A stretch of 64,000 bases of DNA from Streptomyces kronopolitis (GCF_014646275.1 NZ_BMND01000020.1:62001-126000), one strand, 5' to 3'; shown: positions 34,698 to 43,213, counted from the first letter of the stretch. The notes: generated from the sequence alone by a model not told the origin. Program-made: numbers and translations.

Positions 34698-35321
34698 ATG
34701 CCCGATCATGACGTCACGGTCGCCGTCATCTACTACTCCTCGACCGGCACCGTCGCCGAGCTCGCCCGGCTGATCGCCGATGCCGCCGAGCACGCCGGGG
34801 CGGACGTACGGCTGCGCCGGACCGCGGAACTCGCCCCGCAGGCCGCGATCGACGCCAACCCGGCCTGGGCGGCGAACGCCGCCGCCACCGCCGACGTCAT
34901 GGAGGCCACCCACGAGGACATGCTCTGGGCGGACGCGGTGCTCTTCGGCTCCCCCACCCGCTTCGGCAATGTGACCTCGCAGCTCAAGCAGTTCCTCGAC
35001 ACCCTGGGCGGCCTCTGGCAGCAGGGCCGGCTGGCCGACAAGGTCTACAGCGGCTTCACCGCGAGCGCCACCCGGCACGGCGGCCAGGAGTCCACCCTGC
35101 TCGCGCTCTACCAGACCATCCACCACTTCGGCGGCATCCTCGTGACGCCGGGCTACACCGACCCGGCGAAGTTCGTCGACGGCAATCCCTACGGCACCTC
35201 CCACGTCGGCGGCCCGGACACGCCGCTCGACGACGACGCCCGCACCGCCGCCCGGATCCAGGCGGAGCGCGTCGTGAAGTTCACGAAGGCCATCAAACAC
35301 GGTCTTTCACCGGCCAGTTGA
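34698..35321 (+). CDS. wrbA: NAD(P)H:quinone oxidoreductase, WrbA type
   Basis: 207 residues from ATG at 34698, with AGGAGG about ten bases upstream. It is a flavodoxin-like FMN protein: phosphate-binding loop IYYSSTGTVAELA (about 11-23), the loop FGSPTRFGNVTSQLKQFLD, and SATRHGGQESTLLAL, which are diagnostic for WrbA. The enzyme reduces quinones by two electrons and protects against oxidative stress. It lies 17 bases upstream of the glutamate decarboxylase gene, so both are probably co-transcribed, linking redox and acid stress responses. Confidence 0.93.
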   Translation: MPDHDVTVAVIYYSSTGTVAELARLIADAAEHAGADVRLRRTAELAPQAAIDANPAWAANAAATADVMEATHEDMLWADAVLFGSPTRFGNVTSQLKQFLDTLGGLWQQGRLADKVYSGFTASATRHGGQESTLLALYQTIHHFGGILVTPGYTDPAKFVDGNPYGTSHVGGPDTPLDDDARTAARIQAERVVKFTKAIKHGLSPAS

Positions 35322-35338
35322 CGGGTAGTGGCGACAAC

Positions 35339-36754
35339 ATGACTCTGCACAAAGGCGCATCGGAATCCGACCGCAAGCAGACCGGGCACCCGGTCAACCC
35401 CTTCTACGGGGAGGCCGACCCGGTCGCCGGAATGGAGACCGCACCCCCGCAGCACACGCTGCCCGACGGCCCGCTCTCCCCGCACACCGCCTACCAGTTC
35501 GTGCACGACGAGCTGATGCTGGACGGCAACTCCCGGCTGAACCTGGCGACGTTCGTCACGACCTGGATGGAGCCGCAGGCCGGCGTCCTGATGGCGGAGT
35601 GCCGGGACAAGAACATGATCGACAAGGACGAGTACCCGCGCACCGCCGAACTGGAGAAGCGCTGCGTGGCGATGCTCTCCGACCTGTGGCACGCACCCGA
35701 CCCCGCGGCCGCCGTCGGCTGCTCCACCACGGGGTCGAGCGAGGCCTGCATGCTCGCCGGGATGGCCTTCAAGCGGCGCTGGATGCAGCGCAACAAGGAC
35801 CGCTATCCCGCAAAAGCCCGGCCCAACCTCGTCATGGGCGCCAACGTCCAGGTCTGCTGGGAGAAGTTCTGCAACTTCTGGGAGGTCGAGGCGCGCACCG
35901 TCCCGATGGAGGGCGACCGCTTCCACCTGGACGCGGCCTCGGCCGCCGAACTGTGCGACGAGAACACCATCGGCGTCGTGGCGATCCTCGGCTCGACCTT
36001 CGACGGGTCCTACGAGCCGGTGGCCGACATCTGCGCGGCGCTCGACGAGCTCCAGGAGAAGCGGGGCTGGGACATCCCGGTCCATGTGGACGGCGCGTCC
36101 GGCGCCATGATCGCGCCCTTCCTCGACCCGGAGCTGAGGTGGGACTTCCGGCTGCCGCGGGTCGCCTCCATCAACACCTCGGGGCACAAATACGGGCTGG
36201 TCTACCCGGGCGTCGGCTGGGCGCTGTGGCGGGACACGAAGGCGCTGCCCGAGGAGCTGGTCTTCCGGGTCAACTACCTGGGCGGCGACATGCCGACCTT
36301 CGCCCTCAACTTCTCCCGGCCCGGCGCCCAGGTCGCCGCGCAGTACTACACCTTCCTGCGGCTGGGCCGGGCCGGATTCCGCGCCGTCCAGCAGGCCACC
36401 CGCGACGTCGCCTGCTCGATGGCCGAACGGATCGGCGCGCTCGGCGACTTCCGGCTGCTCACCAAGGGCGACCAGCTGCCGGTCTTCGCCTTCACCACCG
36501 CCGACCACGTCACCGCCTTCGACGTCTTCGACGTGTCCCGGCGGATGCGGGAGCGCGGCTGGCTGGTGCCCGCCTACACCTTCCCCCCGAACCGCGAGGA
36601 CCTGTCCGTCCTGCGGGTGGTCTGCCGCAACGGCTTCTCCATGGACCTGGCCGATCTCTTCCTCGCGGACCTGGAGCAGCTGCTGACCGAACTCCGCGAG
36701 CAGCCGGGCCCGATGAAGCGCCCGGAGAACGTCGCCACGGCATTCCACCACTGA
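35339..36754 (+). CDS. gadB: Glutamate decarboxylase
   Basis: 471 residues from ATG at 35339. This PLP enzyme converts glutamate to GABA and CO2. The PLP lysine is in NTSGHKYGLVYPGVGW (about 285-300), and GCSTTGSSEACMLAG, VHVDGASGAMIAPF, and the C-terminal FSMDLADLFLADLEQLL all match GadB. Length equals that of E. coli GadA/B. It follows wrbA at 17 bases. The aldehyde dehydrogenase gene at 37468 could in principle act further down a GABA route, though it is on the other strand. A hairpin follows the stop. Confidence 0.95.
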   Translation: MTLHKGASESDRKQTGHPVNPFYGEADPVAGMETAPPQHTLPDGPLSPHTAYQFVHDELMLDGNSRLNLATFVTTWMEPQAGVLMAECRDKNMIDKDEYPRTAELEKRCVAMLSDLWHAPDPAAAVGCSTTGSSEACMLAGMAFKRRWMQRNKDRYPAKARPNLVMGANVQVCWEKFCNFWEVEARTVPMEGDRFHLDAASAAELCDENTIGVVAILGSTFDGSYEPVADICAALDELQEKRGWDIPVHVDGASGAMIAPFLDPELRWDFRLPRVASINTSGHKYGLVYPGVGWALWRDTKALPEELVFRVNYLGGDMPTFALNFSRPGAQVAAQYYTFLRLGRAGFRAVQQATRDVACSMAERIGALGDFRLLTKGDQLPVFAFTTADHVTAFDVFDVSRRMRERGWLVPAYTFPPNREDLSVLRVVCRNGFSMDLADLFLADLEQLLTELREQPGPMKRPENVATAFHH

Positions 36755-36762
36755 GGAGGCGC

Positions 36763-36784
36763 TGGGGGCTGTCTTCAGCCCCTA
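36763..36784. terminator. Terminator between gadB and the DinB-family gene
   Basis: GGGGCTG and CAGCCCC (36765-36771, 36776-36782) form a 7-bp stem around a 4-base loop between two convergent genes. Confidence 0.6.
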
Positions 36785-37330
36785 GCCCTGCCGGGCCGCC
36801 CGCTCCTCGTCCACCAGCGCGAAGGCGGTCTTGCCGTCCAGGGACTCGCGGAGGATGTCGGCGTGCCCGGCGTGCCGGGCCGTCTCCTCGATCAGGTGCA
36901 GCAGCAGCCAGCGCATCGACTGCCGGGCCTCGGGCGGGAACCACGGCGCCTCGGGCAGCGGGAAGGTGTCGTCCAGGCTCGGCAGGGCGCGCACGAACTC
37001 CTCGGTGCGCCGGGCGACCTTCTCCCAGAACGCCAGCATCTCGGGCAGGCTCTCGCCGTCCCCGAGCGCGAAGCTCAGATGCCAGGTCTCCGCGGTCCGC
37101 CGGATGGTGTGCGGCCGCTGCTGCGCGGTCTCGATCCAGCCCTGCTCGGTCTCCGCGACATGCTTGATCAGACCGGCCGGCGTCAGCGCGCTCGCGCCCG
37201 TACGGCGCCGGGCCTGCTCCTCGGTCAGCCCCAGGACCGACCGCCGCAGCCCGCCGCGCTGGGCCTCCAGGAAGGCCAGCAGCGCGCCGGCCTCGTCACC
37301 GTGTGCCTCGGCAGGAACGTGAGTGGGCAT
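36782..37330 (-). CDS. DinB-family protein (DUF664)
   Basis: 182 residues from ATG at 37330. DinB four-helix-bundle metal-binding proteins have three spaced His residues; here they are likely the His of GLIKHVAETEQGW (about 58), and the two in LLHLIEETARHAGHADILRE (about 140-155). Many actinobacterial members use mycothiol or bacillithiol as cofactor for isomerase or transferase reactions, but no substrate is known for this clade. It is encoded convergently with gadB and sits downstream of nothing obvious on its own strand. Confidence 0.85.
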   Translation of the reverse strand: MPTHVPAEAHGDEAGALLAFLEAQRGGLRRSVLGLTEEQARRRTGASALTPAGLIKHVAETEQGWIETAQQRPHTIRRTAETWHLSFALGDGESLPEMLAFWEKVARRTEEFVRALPSLDDTFPLPEAPWFPPEARQSMRWLLLHLIEETARHAGHADILRESLDGKTAFALVDEERAARQG

Positions 37331-37467
37331 GGACTCGCCTTTCGTGGGATCCCCCGGCGGCCGGCTCTCCCGCCGTCCGCCTTTCGACACCCCTCACGCT
37401 AGGAGCCCTTGCGGTCAGCTTCTGTCCTCGACCCGCGAGCGGCCCTCGCGAGCCCGTGCCCCTGCGC

Positions 37468-38925
37468 TCAGAACGGGAACCGCGACCGGCCGTGCTGGAT
37501 GGAGATCCACTTGGTGGTGGTGAAGGCCTCCACCATCGCGTCGCCGTTCAGCCGCCCGACACCGGAGCTCTTGGCGCCGCCGAACGGCACGATCGGCTCG
37601 TCGTGCACCGTGGCGTCGTTGACGTGGAACATCCCGGTCTCGATCCGCTTGGCGAACCGCACCCCGCGCTCGATGTCACCGGTGTGCACGGCGCCGCTGA
37701 GCCCGTACGGCGTCGCGTTGGTCAGCCGCACCGCCTCCTCGTCGCCGTCGAACGGCACCAGCAGCGCCACGGGACCGAAGATCTCCTGCTGGAGCAGCGG
37801 GGAGTCCGCCGGCAGCCCGCTCAGCACGCTCGGCGCGACCAGCGTGCCCCGGGTCTCGCCGTGCAGCAGCGCCGCCGCGCCGTCGGCGACGGCACGGTCC
37901 ACCAGCGCGGTGACGGCCTCGGCCTGGCCCTCGTTGATCAGCGGCCCGATGTGCGTGTGCGGGTCGGTGGGGTCGCCCACCTTCAGCGTGCGGACCTTGG
38001 CCACGAACTTCTCGGTGAACTCCGCCTCCACGGCGCGGTCCACCAGCACCCGGTTGGCGGCCATGCAGACCTGGCCCTGGTGGACGAAGCGGCTGAAGAC
38101 CGCAGCGTCGACGGCGTAGTCCACGTCGGCGTCGTCGAGGACGACCAGCGCGCTGTTGCCGCCCAGCTCCAGCACCGAGTGCTTGAAGTGCGCCGCGGCG
38201 ACCGTCGCGACATGCCGGCCGACCCTCTCGGAGCCGGTGAAGGAGATGGTCTTGGGCACCGGGTGCTCGATGAGCGCGTCGCCGATCTCGGCGATGTCGG
38301 TGACGACGACATTGAGCACGCCGGCCGGCAGCCCGGCCTCCTCGAAGATCCTGGCGACCAGGCCGCCGCCGCAGATCGGGGTGTTCTGGTGCGGCTTGAG
38401 GACGACGGCGTTGCCGAGCGCGAGGGCCGGCGCGACGGACTTGATCGACAGCAGGAAGGGGAAGTTGAACGGGCTGATGACGCCCACGACCCCGACCGGG
38501 AGCCGGTAGAGGCGGTTCTCCTTGCCGTCGATCGGCGAGGGGAGGATGCGGCCCTCGGCGCGCAGCGCCAGCTGCACCGCCTCGCGCAGGAACTCCCTGG
38601 CCAGGTGCAGCTCGAAGCCCACCTTGGCGCGCGTGCCGCCCACCTCGGCGGCGATCGCCTCGGCCAGCTCCGCCTCGCGGTCGTCGATGATCCGCAGCGC
38701 CCGCTCGAAGACCAGCCGGCGGCTGTACGGGTTGGTGTCGCCCCAGGCCCGCTGGGCACGCTCGGCCGCGCGGTACGCCTGGTCGATCTCCTGGACGGTG
38801 GCCACCGGTATGGAGGTCAGCTTCTCGCCGTTGTAGGGATTGAAGTCGACGATGTCCCATGAGCCGCTGCCCGAGCGCCACTCACCGTCGATGAACTGAT
38901 ACGCCAACTCGTCGAAGTAGGACAT
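37468..38925 (-). CDS. Aldehyde dehydrogenase family protein
   Basis: 485 residues from ATG at 38925. NAD(P)-dependent oxidation of an aldehyde to the acid. Motifs: VGVISPFNFPFLLSIKSVAP (cofactor site), SFTGSERVGRHV, the general-base region LELGGNSALVVLDDAD with its Glu, and the catalytic Cys in HQGQVCMAANRVLV. The pattern is nearest to benzaldehyde/vanillin-type or succinate-semialdehyde-type dehydrogenases. Since gadB lies 700 bases away, succinate semialdehyde is conceivable, but no GABA aminotransferase is present and the opposite orientation speaks against an operon. Confidence 0.92.
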   Translation of the reverse strand: MSYFDELAYQFIDGEWRSGSGSWDIVDFNPYNGEKLTSIPVATVQEIDQAYRAAERAQRAWGDTNPYSRRLVFERALRIIDDREAELAEAIAAEVGGTRAKVGFELHLAREFLREAVQLALRAEGRILPSPIDGKENRLYRLPVGVVGVISPFNFPFLLSIKSVAPALALGNAVVLKPHQNTPICGGGLVARIFEEAGLPAGVLNVVVTDIAEIGDALIEHPVPKTISFTGSERVGRHVATVAAAHFKHSVLELGGNSALVVLDDADVDYAVDAAVFSRFVHQGQVCMAANRVLVDRAVEAEFTEKFVAKVRTLKVGDPTDPHTHIGPLINEGQAEAVTALVDRAVADGAAALLHGETRGTLVAPSVLSGLPADSPLLQQEIFGPVALLVPFDGDEEAVRLTNATPYGLSGAVHTGDIERGVRFAKRIETGMFHVNDATVHDEPIVPFGGAKSSGVGRLNGDAMVEAFTTTKWISIQHGRSRFPF

Positions 38926-39009
38926 GCCATCCCGATCTGGAGAACAGGGCGCTCAGGGCGCCGCATTGGGGGGTGCTGACTCCTGATGGCACGCCATCCT
39001 ACCGACGCG

Positions 39010-39873
39010 TCACATCAGTTGGAGCAGCCCACGCAGCAGGTCCCTGGTCTCGGCCGGATTCGGCCCCTCTTCCTGGAGGCGGTCCATCACCCGCCCGTAC
39101 TGCGCCACCTCTTCGGGCTTGTCCACATAGAGGGCGCTCGTCAGCTGCTCCAGATACACCACGTCCGGCAGCCCCGACTCCTGGAAGCCGAGCATGGTGA
39201 AGGCGCCGCTCTCCCCCGCGTGCCCGCCCAGACTGAAGGGCATCACCTGGAGCCGCACATTGGGCCGCTCGGACACCTCGATCAGATGCCTCATCTGCTC
39301 GCGCATCACCGCGCGGTCGCCGTACGGGCGCCGCAGCGCCGCCTCGTCCAGCACGCAGTGGAACTGCGCCGACCGCTCGGCCACCAGCAGCTTCTGGCGC
39401 TCCATGCGCAGCGCGACGCGCCGCTCGATCTCCGCCGGACCGGCGTCCGGCATGCCGCGTCTGACGACCGCCTGGGCGTACTCCTCCGTCTGCAACAGCC
39501 CGTGCACGAACTGGACTTCGTAGACCCGCAGCAGCGAGGTGGCGCCTTCCAGACCGACATACGTCTGGAACCAGCCGGGCAGCACGTCGGTGTAACTGTG
39601 CCACCAGCCCGCCACGTTGGCTTCCCGCGCCAGGGACAGCAGCGCCTCGCGCTCCTGCGCGTCGCCGACCCCGTACAGGGTGAGCAGATCCTCCACATCA
39701 CGTGCCTTGAAGCTCACGCGGCCCAACTCCATGCGGCTGATCTTCGATTCGGACGCACGGATCGAGTAGCCGGCCGCCTCGCGGGTTATCCCGCGCGACT
39801 CACGCAGCCGGCGGAGCTGCGACCCGAGCAGGATCCGCCGCACCACCGACCCGCTCGACTCACTTGCGGACAC
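39010..39873 (-). CDS. WhiJ-like XRE-family regulator with DUF5753 domain
   Basis: 287 residues from GTG at 39873. The N-terminal Cro/CI-type helix-turn-helix occupies about 15-70 (LRESRGITREAAGYSIRASE), followed by a DUF5753 domain (about 95-280) with HGLLQTEEYAQAVV and QLTSALYVDKPEEV, the hallmark of the WhiJ/AbaA-type regulators of streptomycetes. These proteins usually work with a small DUF397 partner encoded nearby. Here that partner is at 40734-40973 and an ATPase-type protein at 40188-40670 lies between, forming a typical three-gene module. A 16-bp sequence shared by the two promoter regions is a likely binding site. Confidence 0.92.
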   Translation of the reverse strand: MSASESSGSVVRRILLGSQLRRLRESRGITREAAGYSIRASESKISRMELGRVSFKARDVEDLLTLYGVGDAQEREALLSLAREANVAGWWHSYTDVLPGWFQTYVGLEGATSLLRVYEVQFVHGLLQTEEYAQAVVRRGMPDAGPAEIERRVALRMERQKLLVAERSAQFHCVLDEAALRRPYGDRAVMREQMRHLIEVSERPNVRLQVMPFSLGGHAGESGAFTMLGFQESGLPDVVYLEQLTSALYVDKPEEVAQYGRVMDRLQEEGPNPAETRDLLRGLLQLM

Positions 39874-40044
39874 CTCTCCGACCCTCCTGTGACCCCACCC
39901 CGTCCAACAGAGGGCCGCAAGTCTGCCACGTCCGGGCTTCGTTGAGTGCTCATCCGGTTACAGATGTGTGAGGCCCCCGCAAGCCCTCCACACAAACATC
40001 GGGGAAGAATCCGCCGCGAACCGGTGCGGGACCCCGCAATCGCG

Positions 40045-40075
40045 GCACGTGCACGTGCATCTGCCCTTGCATCTG
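40045..40075. promoter_or_regulatory. Operator-like site 1 between the WhiJ-like gene and the ATPase gene
   Basis: The sequence GTGCACGTGCATCTGC (40049-40064) holds the 10-bp palindrome TGCACGTGCA and is followed by a second GCATCTG (40069-40075) at 12-base spacing. Its exact reverse complement recurs upstream of the DUF397 gene (site 2). It lies in the divergent promoter region. Confidence 0.7.
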
Positions 40076-40187
40076 TCTCGCACATTGGGAACCATGGGCG
40101 TCGCACGCATGCACGCTCGTGAAAGATCCGCCAGATCCGGCTGACCGGCCAGGGTCATGACGTCCGCGAACGCCAGGAGTGCCTCGC

Positions 40188-40670
40188 ATGGGGACCAAGG
40201 TTTTGACCATGCTCGAGCCGTTATGGCAGGGCTTCCCTCCCGTCGACCCCCTGGCCGTCTCCGGATCCGCGTCCCGCACGCTCCCGCCGCGCTATGAATC
40301 GGTGCGCAGCGCACGGGCGTTCACCCGCGAGACCCTGCGGGGCTGGGATCTCGACGAGCTCTTCGACTCGGTCGCCCTGGTGGTCTCCGAACTCGTCACC
40401 AACGCCCTGCGGCACGCGGTCCTCGCCGCCCCGGAGCACCACGACGCCACCCCGCCGGCCCGGCTGCACCTGATGCGCTGGTCGACCCGGCTGGTCTGCG
40501 CCGTACGGGACCCGAGCGACGACTCCCCGGTGGCCGGCGAGGCGGACTTCGCCGCCGAGTCGGGGCGCGGGCTGTATCTGGTGGACTCCTTCAGCGACAG
40601 CTGGGGCTGGCATCCGCTGGCCGGGGCCTCGCACGGCAAGATCGTGTGGGCGCTCTTCCGGCTGCCGTAG
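40188..40670 (+). CDS. ATP-binding anti-sigma-factor-like (HATPase_c) protein
   Basis: 160 residues from ATG at 40188, with AGGAG nine bases upstream. A stand-alone HATPase_c domain of the RsbW/SpoIIAB type: N-box VSELVTNALRHAV (about 68-80), CAVRDPSDDSP, and G-box ESGRGLYLVDSFS (about 127-139). Streptomycetes encode dozens of these next to DUF397/WhiJ-like genes, and most have unknown sigma partners. It is divergent from the WhiJ-like gene and convergent with DUF397, the standard arrangement of the module. Kinase activity on an anti-sigma antagonist is likely but unproven. Confidence 0.9.
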   Translation: MGTKVLTMLEPLWQGFPPVDPLAVSGSASRTLPPRYESVRSARAFTRETLRGWDLDELFDSVALVVSELVTNALRHAVLAAPEHHDATPPARLHLMRWSTRLVCAVRDPSDDSPVAGEADFAAESGRGLYLVDSFSDSWGWHPLAGASHGKIVWALFRLP

Positions 40671-40733
40671 CCGCTGCGCACACCGGGCGCACCGCCCTGG
40701 GCGGGCGCCCGGTTCCCGTGCGCCCGCGGCCGC

Positions 40734-40973
40734 TCAGTCCCGTACGAGGTGGTCGAACTCCCCGTCCTTGATGCCCAGCAGCATCGCCCGGACCTCGGCC
40801 GGCGTGTAGACGAGCGCGGGGCCGTCCGGGAAGCGGGAGTTGCGGACGGCGATGTCACCCCCGGGCAGCTTGGCGAACTCCACGCAGGAGCCCTGGGAGT
40901 TGCTGTGCCTGCTCTTCTGCCACGCCACCTCATGGAGATCCGTGGCGGCCATGCCGTTGTATGCGTGGGGCAC
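40734..40973 (-). CDS. DUF397 domain protein
   Basis: 79 residues from GTG at 40973, with GGGAG six bases upstream. The whole protein is a DUF397 domain: WQKSRHSNSQGSCVEFAKLP at about 19-38, DIAVRNSRFPDGPALVYTPAE, and FDHLVRD at the end. DUF397 proteins act as small partners of WhiJ-like regulators, and in S. coelicolor WhiJ and its partner control timing of development. The gene is 60 bases from the end of the ATPase gene, and its upstream region carries operator-like site 2. Confidence 0.93.
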   Translation of the reverse strand: MPHAYNGMAATDLHEVAWQKSRHSNSQGSCVEFAKLPGGDIAVRNSRFPDGPALVYTPAEVRAMLLGIKDGEFDHLVRD

Positions 40974-41033
40974 AGGGGTCTCCCAGTGATAAATGGTGTC
41001 AACTGCCCCGGAGCATAGCCGCGTTCTCGTGCG

Positions 41034-41058
41034 GATGCATGCGCAGATGCACGTGCAC
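41034..41058. promoter_or_regulatory. Operator-like site 2 upstream of the DUF397 gene
   Basis: GCAGATGCACGTGCAC (41043-41058) is the exact reverse complement of 16 bases of site 1, and GATGCA recurs 12 bases upstream (41034-41039 region), reproducing site 1's spacing. It is about 60-85 bases ahead of the DUF397 start. Confidence 0.7.
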
Positions 41059-41255
41059 GACAGCCGGTGTCGAGCCCGTCACCGCTCGTCGAGCACCCTC
41101 CCGGGCCACCCCCTGCGAGCCCCGCAGGCCCGCCTCCGCAGGCCACCGCCACCGGCCGGGTCAGGGCACGGCGCCGCGGGTCCCGCGCCCGTACACCTGA
41201 TACGGATCACCGGGCCCGAAGCCCTCACGGACAGGGAAGAGACGTGTGCCACGCT

Positions 41256-41324
41256 CCCGGGGTTCCAGGGGCCCGTGACGGCCGCACCGGCCGGCGGGTC
41301 GCCCGGCCCCCTGGACCCCCGGGG
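41256..41324 (-). terminator. Hairpin downstream of rpsR
   Basis: Nested complementary arms (TCCAGGGG at 41264-41271 with CCCCTGGA at 41308-41315, flanked by CCCGGGG and its partner) form a long imperfect hairpin a few bases past the rpsR stop. Loop is long, so confidence is moderate. Confidence 0.5.
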
Positions 41325-41330
41325 CCGCCG

Positions 41331-41567
41331 TCACCGGGACGGATACGGGAGCAGCGCCATCTCCCTCGCGTTCCTGACCGCCCGGGCCAGCTGCCGCTGC
41401 TGCTGAGCGCTGACCCGGGTGATCCGGCGGCTGCGGATCTTGCCGCGGTCGGAGAGGAACCTCCGCAGCAGATCGGTGTCCTTGTAGTCGATGTACGTGA
41501 TGCCCGCCGCATCCAGCGGGTTGCGGCGCGGGGTGGGCGTACGGCGCGGGTCGTGCCGACGGGGCAT
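41331..41567 (-). CDS. rpsR: 30S ribosomal protein S18, alternative copy
   Basis: 78 residues from ATG at 41567. The S18 core is clear: ITYIDYKDTDLLRRFLSDRG and KIRSRRITRVSAQQQRQLAR. It has no cysteines, so it is the zinc-independent paralogue. It lies in a minus-strand run rpmG-rpmE-cobW-like-rpsR, which is the arrangement of Zur-controlled alternative ribosomal proteins in Streptomyces. It would replace the housekeeping S18 when zinc is low. Confidence 0.95.
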   Translation of the reverse strand: MPRRHDPRRTPTPRRNPLDAAGITYIDYKDTDLLRRFLSDRGKIRSRRITRVSAQQQRQLARAVRNAREMALLPYPSR

Positions 41568-41632
41568 GGGGAACTTCCTTGTGCGTGCGGGGCGGACCGG
41601 CCGCCACCGGCGGGGGGACGGCGCGGCCCGCG

Positions 41633-42781
41633 CTAGGAAACGGGGTCGAGCAGGGCGTCGAAGGCGGGCGGCAGGCTCTTCCAGGACGGCGGGCCGCCCG
41701 CGTACTCGGCGTCGGTGAGCAGGCACGAGTCCAGCAGGGCCCGCAGGCCCTCGCGGTCCAGGCCCGGCGAGGTGAAGACCAGGTGCTGGGTGCGGTCGCC
41801 GTGCTCGGGGTGCCAGTCCAGCGCGGCCGCGGCCCGGCGGGTGGGCGGCACCAGCTCCCAGGCGGCGTCCGGCAGCGCGGCCAGCCACGGTCCGGCGTTC
41901 TCCACGCACAGCGCGCCGCCGGCCGCGTCCCAGGACAGCAGCGTGTCCGGGCGGTCGGCCAGCCAGAACCGGCCCCGGCTGCGGGCGGCCGCGCAGGTCA
42001 GATCCTCCAGCGCGGCGTAGAGGCGGCCGGGGTGGAAGGGGCGGGTGCGCCGCCAGACCATGGTGCCCACGCCCTCGGCGTCGGCCTCCTGGGGCAGCAG
42101 CGCACAGGCCGGGTGCTGTCGCGCCGCGGCCGCCGCCACATCGAAGCCGGCCGTCGCCGCGGCCGCCAACTCCCCTCCTGCGACGGGCACCTGGCGGGCC
42201 ATCGGGTGCAGCTGGGCGAGCAGCGCGAGGTCGGCGGGCTCCGCCGCCTCCTCCCCCGCCGCGATCGCCAGCACCGGGGCGTACTCCAGCTGCCGCGCCC
42301 AGGTGTCGGCGACGGTGCGCTGGTCGGAGGCCGCGGCCGCCAGGCCCGCCTCGGCGAGGTCGTCGCCGCAGCCGAGGCAGGGCAGCAGCAGGGCCGGGTC
42401 GACGGCGGTGATCACGCCGGTCAGCGCGAGGTTCTCGCTGCCGCAGGAGGTGATCACCTCGGCCATGGCCTTGGGTTCGACCGAGTCCCACAGTTCGACG
42501 ACCGCCAGCCGGCAGGTCCGGCCGGCGGCCAGCCGCTCCAGCTCGGGCACCAGGTCCTCGCGCAGCGCACAGCAGGCGCAGTCGTTGACCAGCGGCACGT
42601 CGGCGGTGTCGAGGGTGCCGCCGGCATCGCGGACGGTGCGCCGCACGGTGCCCTCGACGGCCGAGGCGAGGTCGTGGTGGAGGGCGACGCTGCCGGGCAC
42701 CGTGTGCAGCAGCCGCTCGACGGCGGCCCGCCGCGCGTCCGCGTGCAGGCCGCCGAGCAGCACGACGTCGAGCCGCTCCAT
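41633..42781 (-). CDS. CobW/G3E-family protein with degenerate P-loop, zinc homeostasis
   Basis: 382 residues from ATG at 42781, overlapping the rpmE stop by one base (TGATG). The metal-binding CxCC is present as VNDCACCALREDL (about 66-78), the CobW C-terminal domain is recognisable (HPGRLYAALEDL and HLVFTSPGLDREGL), so it belongs to the COG0523 zinc-chaperone family. However, where the family has the Walker A G-x-x-G-x-G-K-T, this one reads LLGGLHADARRAAVE, with no lysine-threonine pair. It may not bind GTP normally. In the Zur operon it presumably helps deliver zinc to, or store it for, essential enzymes during starvation. Confidence 0.84.
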   Translation of the reverse strand: MERLDVVLLGGLHADARRAAVERLLHTVPGSVALHHDLASAVEGTVRRTVRDAGGTLDTADVPLVNDCACCALREDLVPELERLAAGRTCRLAVVELWDSVEPKAMAEVITSCGSENLALTGVITAVDPALLLPCLGCGDDLAEAGLAAAASDQRTVADTWARQLEYAPVLAIAAGEEAAEPADLALLAQLHPMARQVPVAGGELAAAATAGFDVAAAAARQHPACALLPQEADAEGVGTMVWRRTRPFHPGRLYAALEDLTCAAARSRGRFWLADRPDTLLSWDAAGGALCVENAGPWLAALPDAAWELVPPTRRAAAALDWHPEHGDRTQHLVFTSPGLDREGLRALLDSCLLTDAEYAGGPPSWKSLPPAFDALLDPVS

Positions 42782-43032
42782 CAGCGGTCCCGCTTGCCGT
42801 ACCGGCGCTCGAACCGCTCGACGCGGCCCGCGGTGTCCAGCACCCGGGCGGCGCCCGTGTAGAAGGGGTGGCTCGCCGAGGAGACCTCGACGTCGACGAC
42901 GGGGTAGGTCCGGCCGTCCTCCCACTCGACGGTCTGCTCACTGGTCATGGTCGAGCGGGTCAGGAAGGCGTGGCCGGCGGCCCGGTCACGGAAGACGACG
43001 GGCCCGTAGGCGGGGTGGATTCCGGTCTGCAC
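42781..43032 (-). CDS. rpmE: 50S ribosomal protein L31 type B
   Basis: 83 residues from GTG at 43032. Type B L31 pattern: QTGIHPAYGPVVFRDRAAG at the start and SSASHPFYTGAARVLDTAGR later. Cysteines that bind zinc in type A L31 are all absent. It is co-transcribed with rpmG upstream and overlaps the CobW-like gene downstream. Exchange of L31 types under zinc stress is well established in Bacillus and Streptomyces. Confidence 0.95.
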   Translation of the reverse strand: MQTGIHPAYGPVVFRDRAAGHAFLTRSTMTSEQTVEWEDGRTYPVVDVEVSSASHPFYTGAARVLDTAGRVERFERRYGKRDR

Positions 43033-43037
43033 GGTGC

Positions 43038-43202
43038 TCAGCGCTCCTCTCGGAAAGCGACGTGACGGCCGGCCACCGGGTCGTACTTGCGCAGTTCCAG
43101 GCGGTCGGGGTCGTTACGGCGGTTCTTGCGGGTGACGTAGGTGTAGCCGGTGCCGGCGGTGGACCGGAGCTTGACGACCGGGCGTAGTTCGTTGCGAGCC
43201 AT
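43038..43202 (-). CDS. rpmG: 50S ribosomal protein L33, zinc-independent copy
   Basis: 54 residues from ATG at 43202, the normal L33 length. It begins MARNELRPVVKLRSTAGTGY, then YVTRKNRRNDPDRLELRKYD. The four zinc-binding cysteines of the C+ type are missing, so this is the C- paralogue. It is the first gene of the minus-strand operon that starts at the probable Zur box and is followed after five bases by rpmE. Confidence 0.95.
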   Translation of the reverse strand: MARNELRPVVKLRSTAGTGYTYVTRKNRRNDPDRLELRKYDPVAGRHVAFREER

Positions 43203-43213
43203 GGGGTTAGTAT

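Larger units (their letters stand above)
40974..41330. other. Intergenic region upstream of the DUF397 gene
   Basis: About 360 bases without a gene. It contains operator-like site 2 (41034-41058) near the DUF397 end and a large hairpin past the rpsR stop (41256-41324), listed separately. Confidence 0.6.

Noticed and set aside
35339..38925. A complete GABA catabolic operon
   Set aside because: Glutamate decarboxylase and an aldehyde dehydrogenase are near each other but on opposite strands, and no GABA aminotransferase is present.
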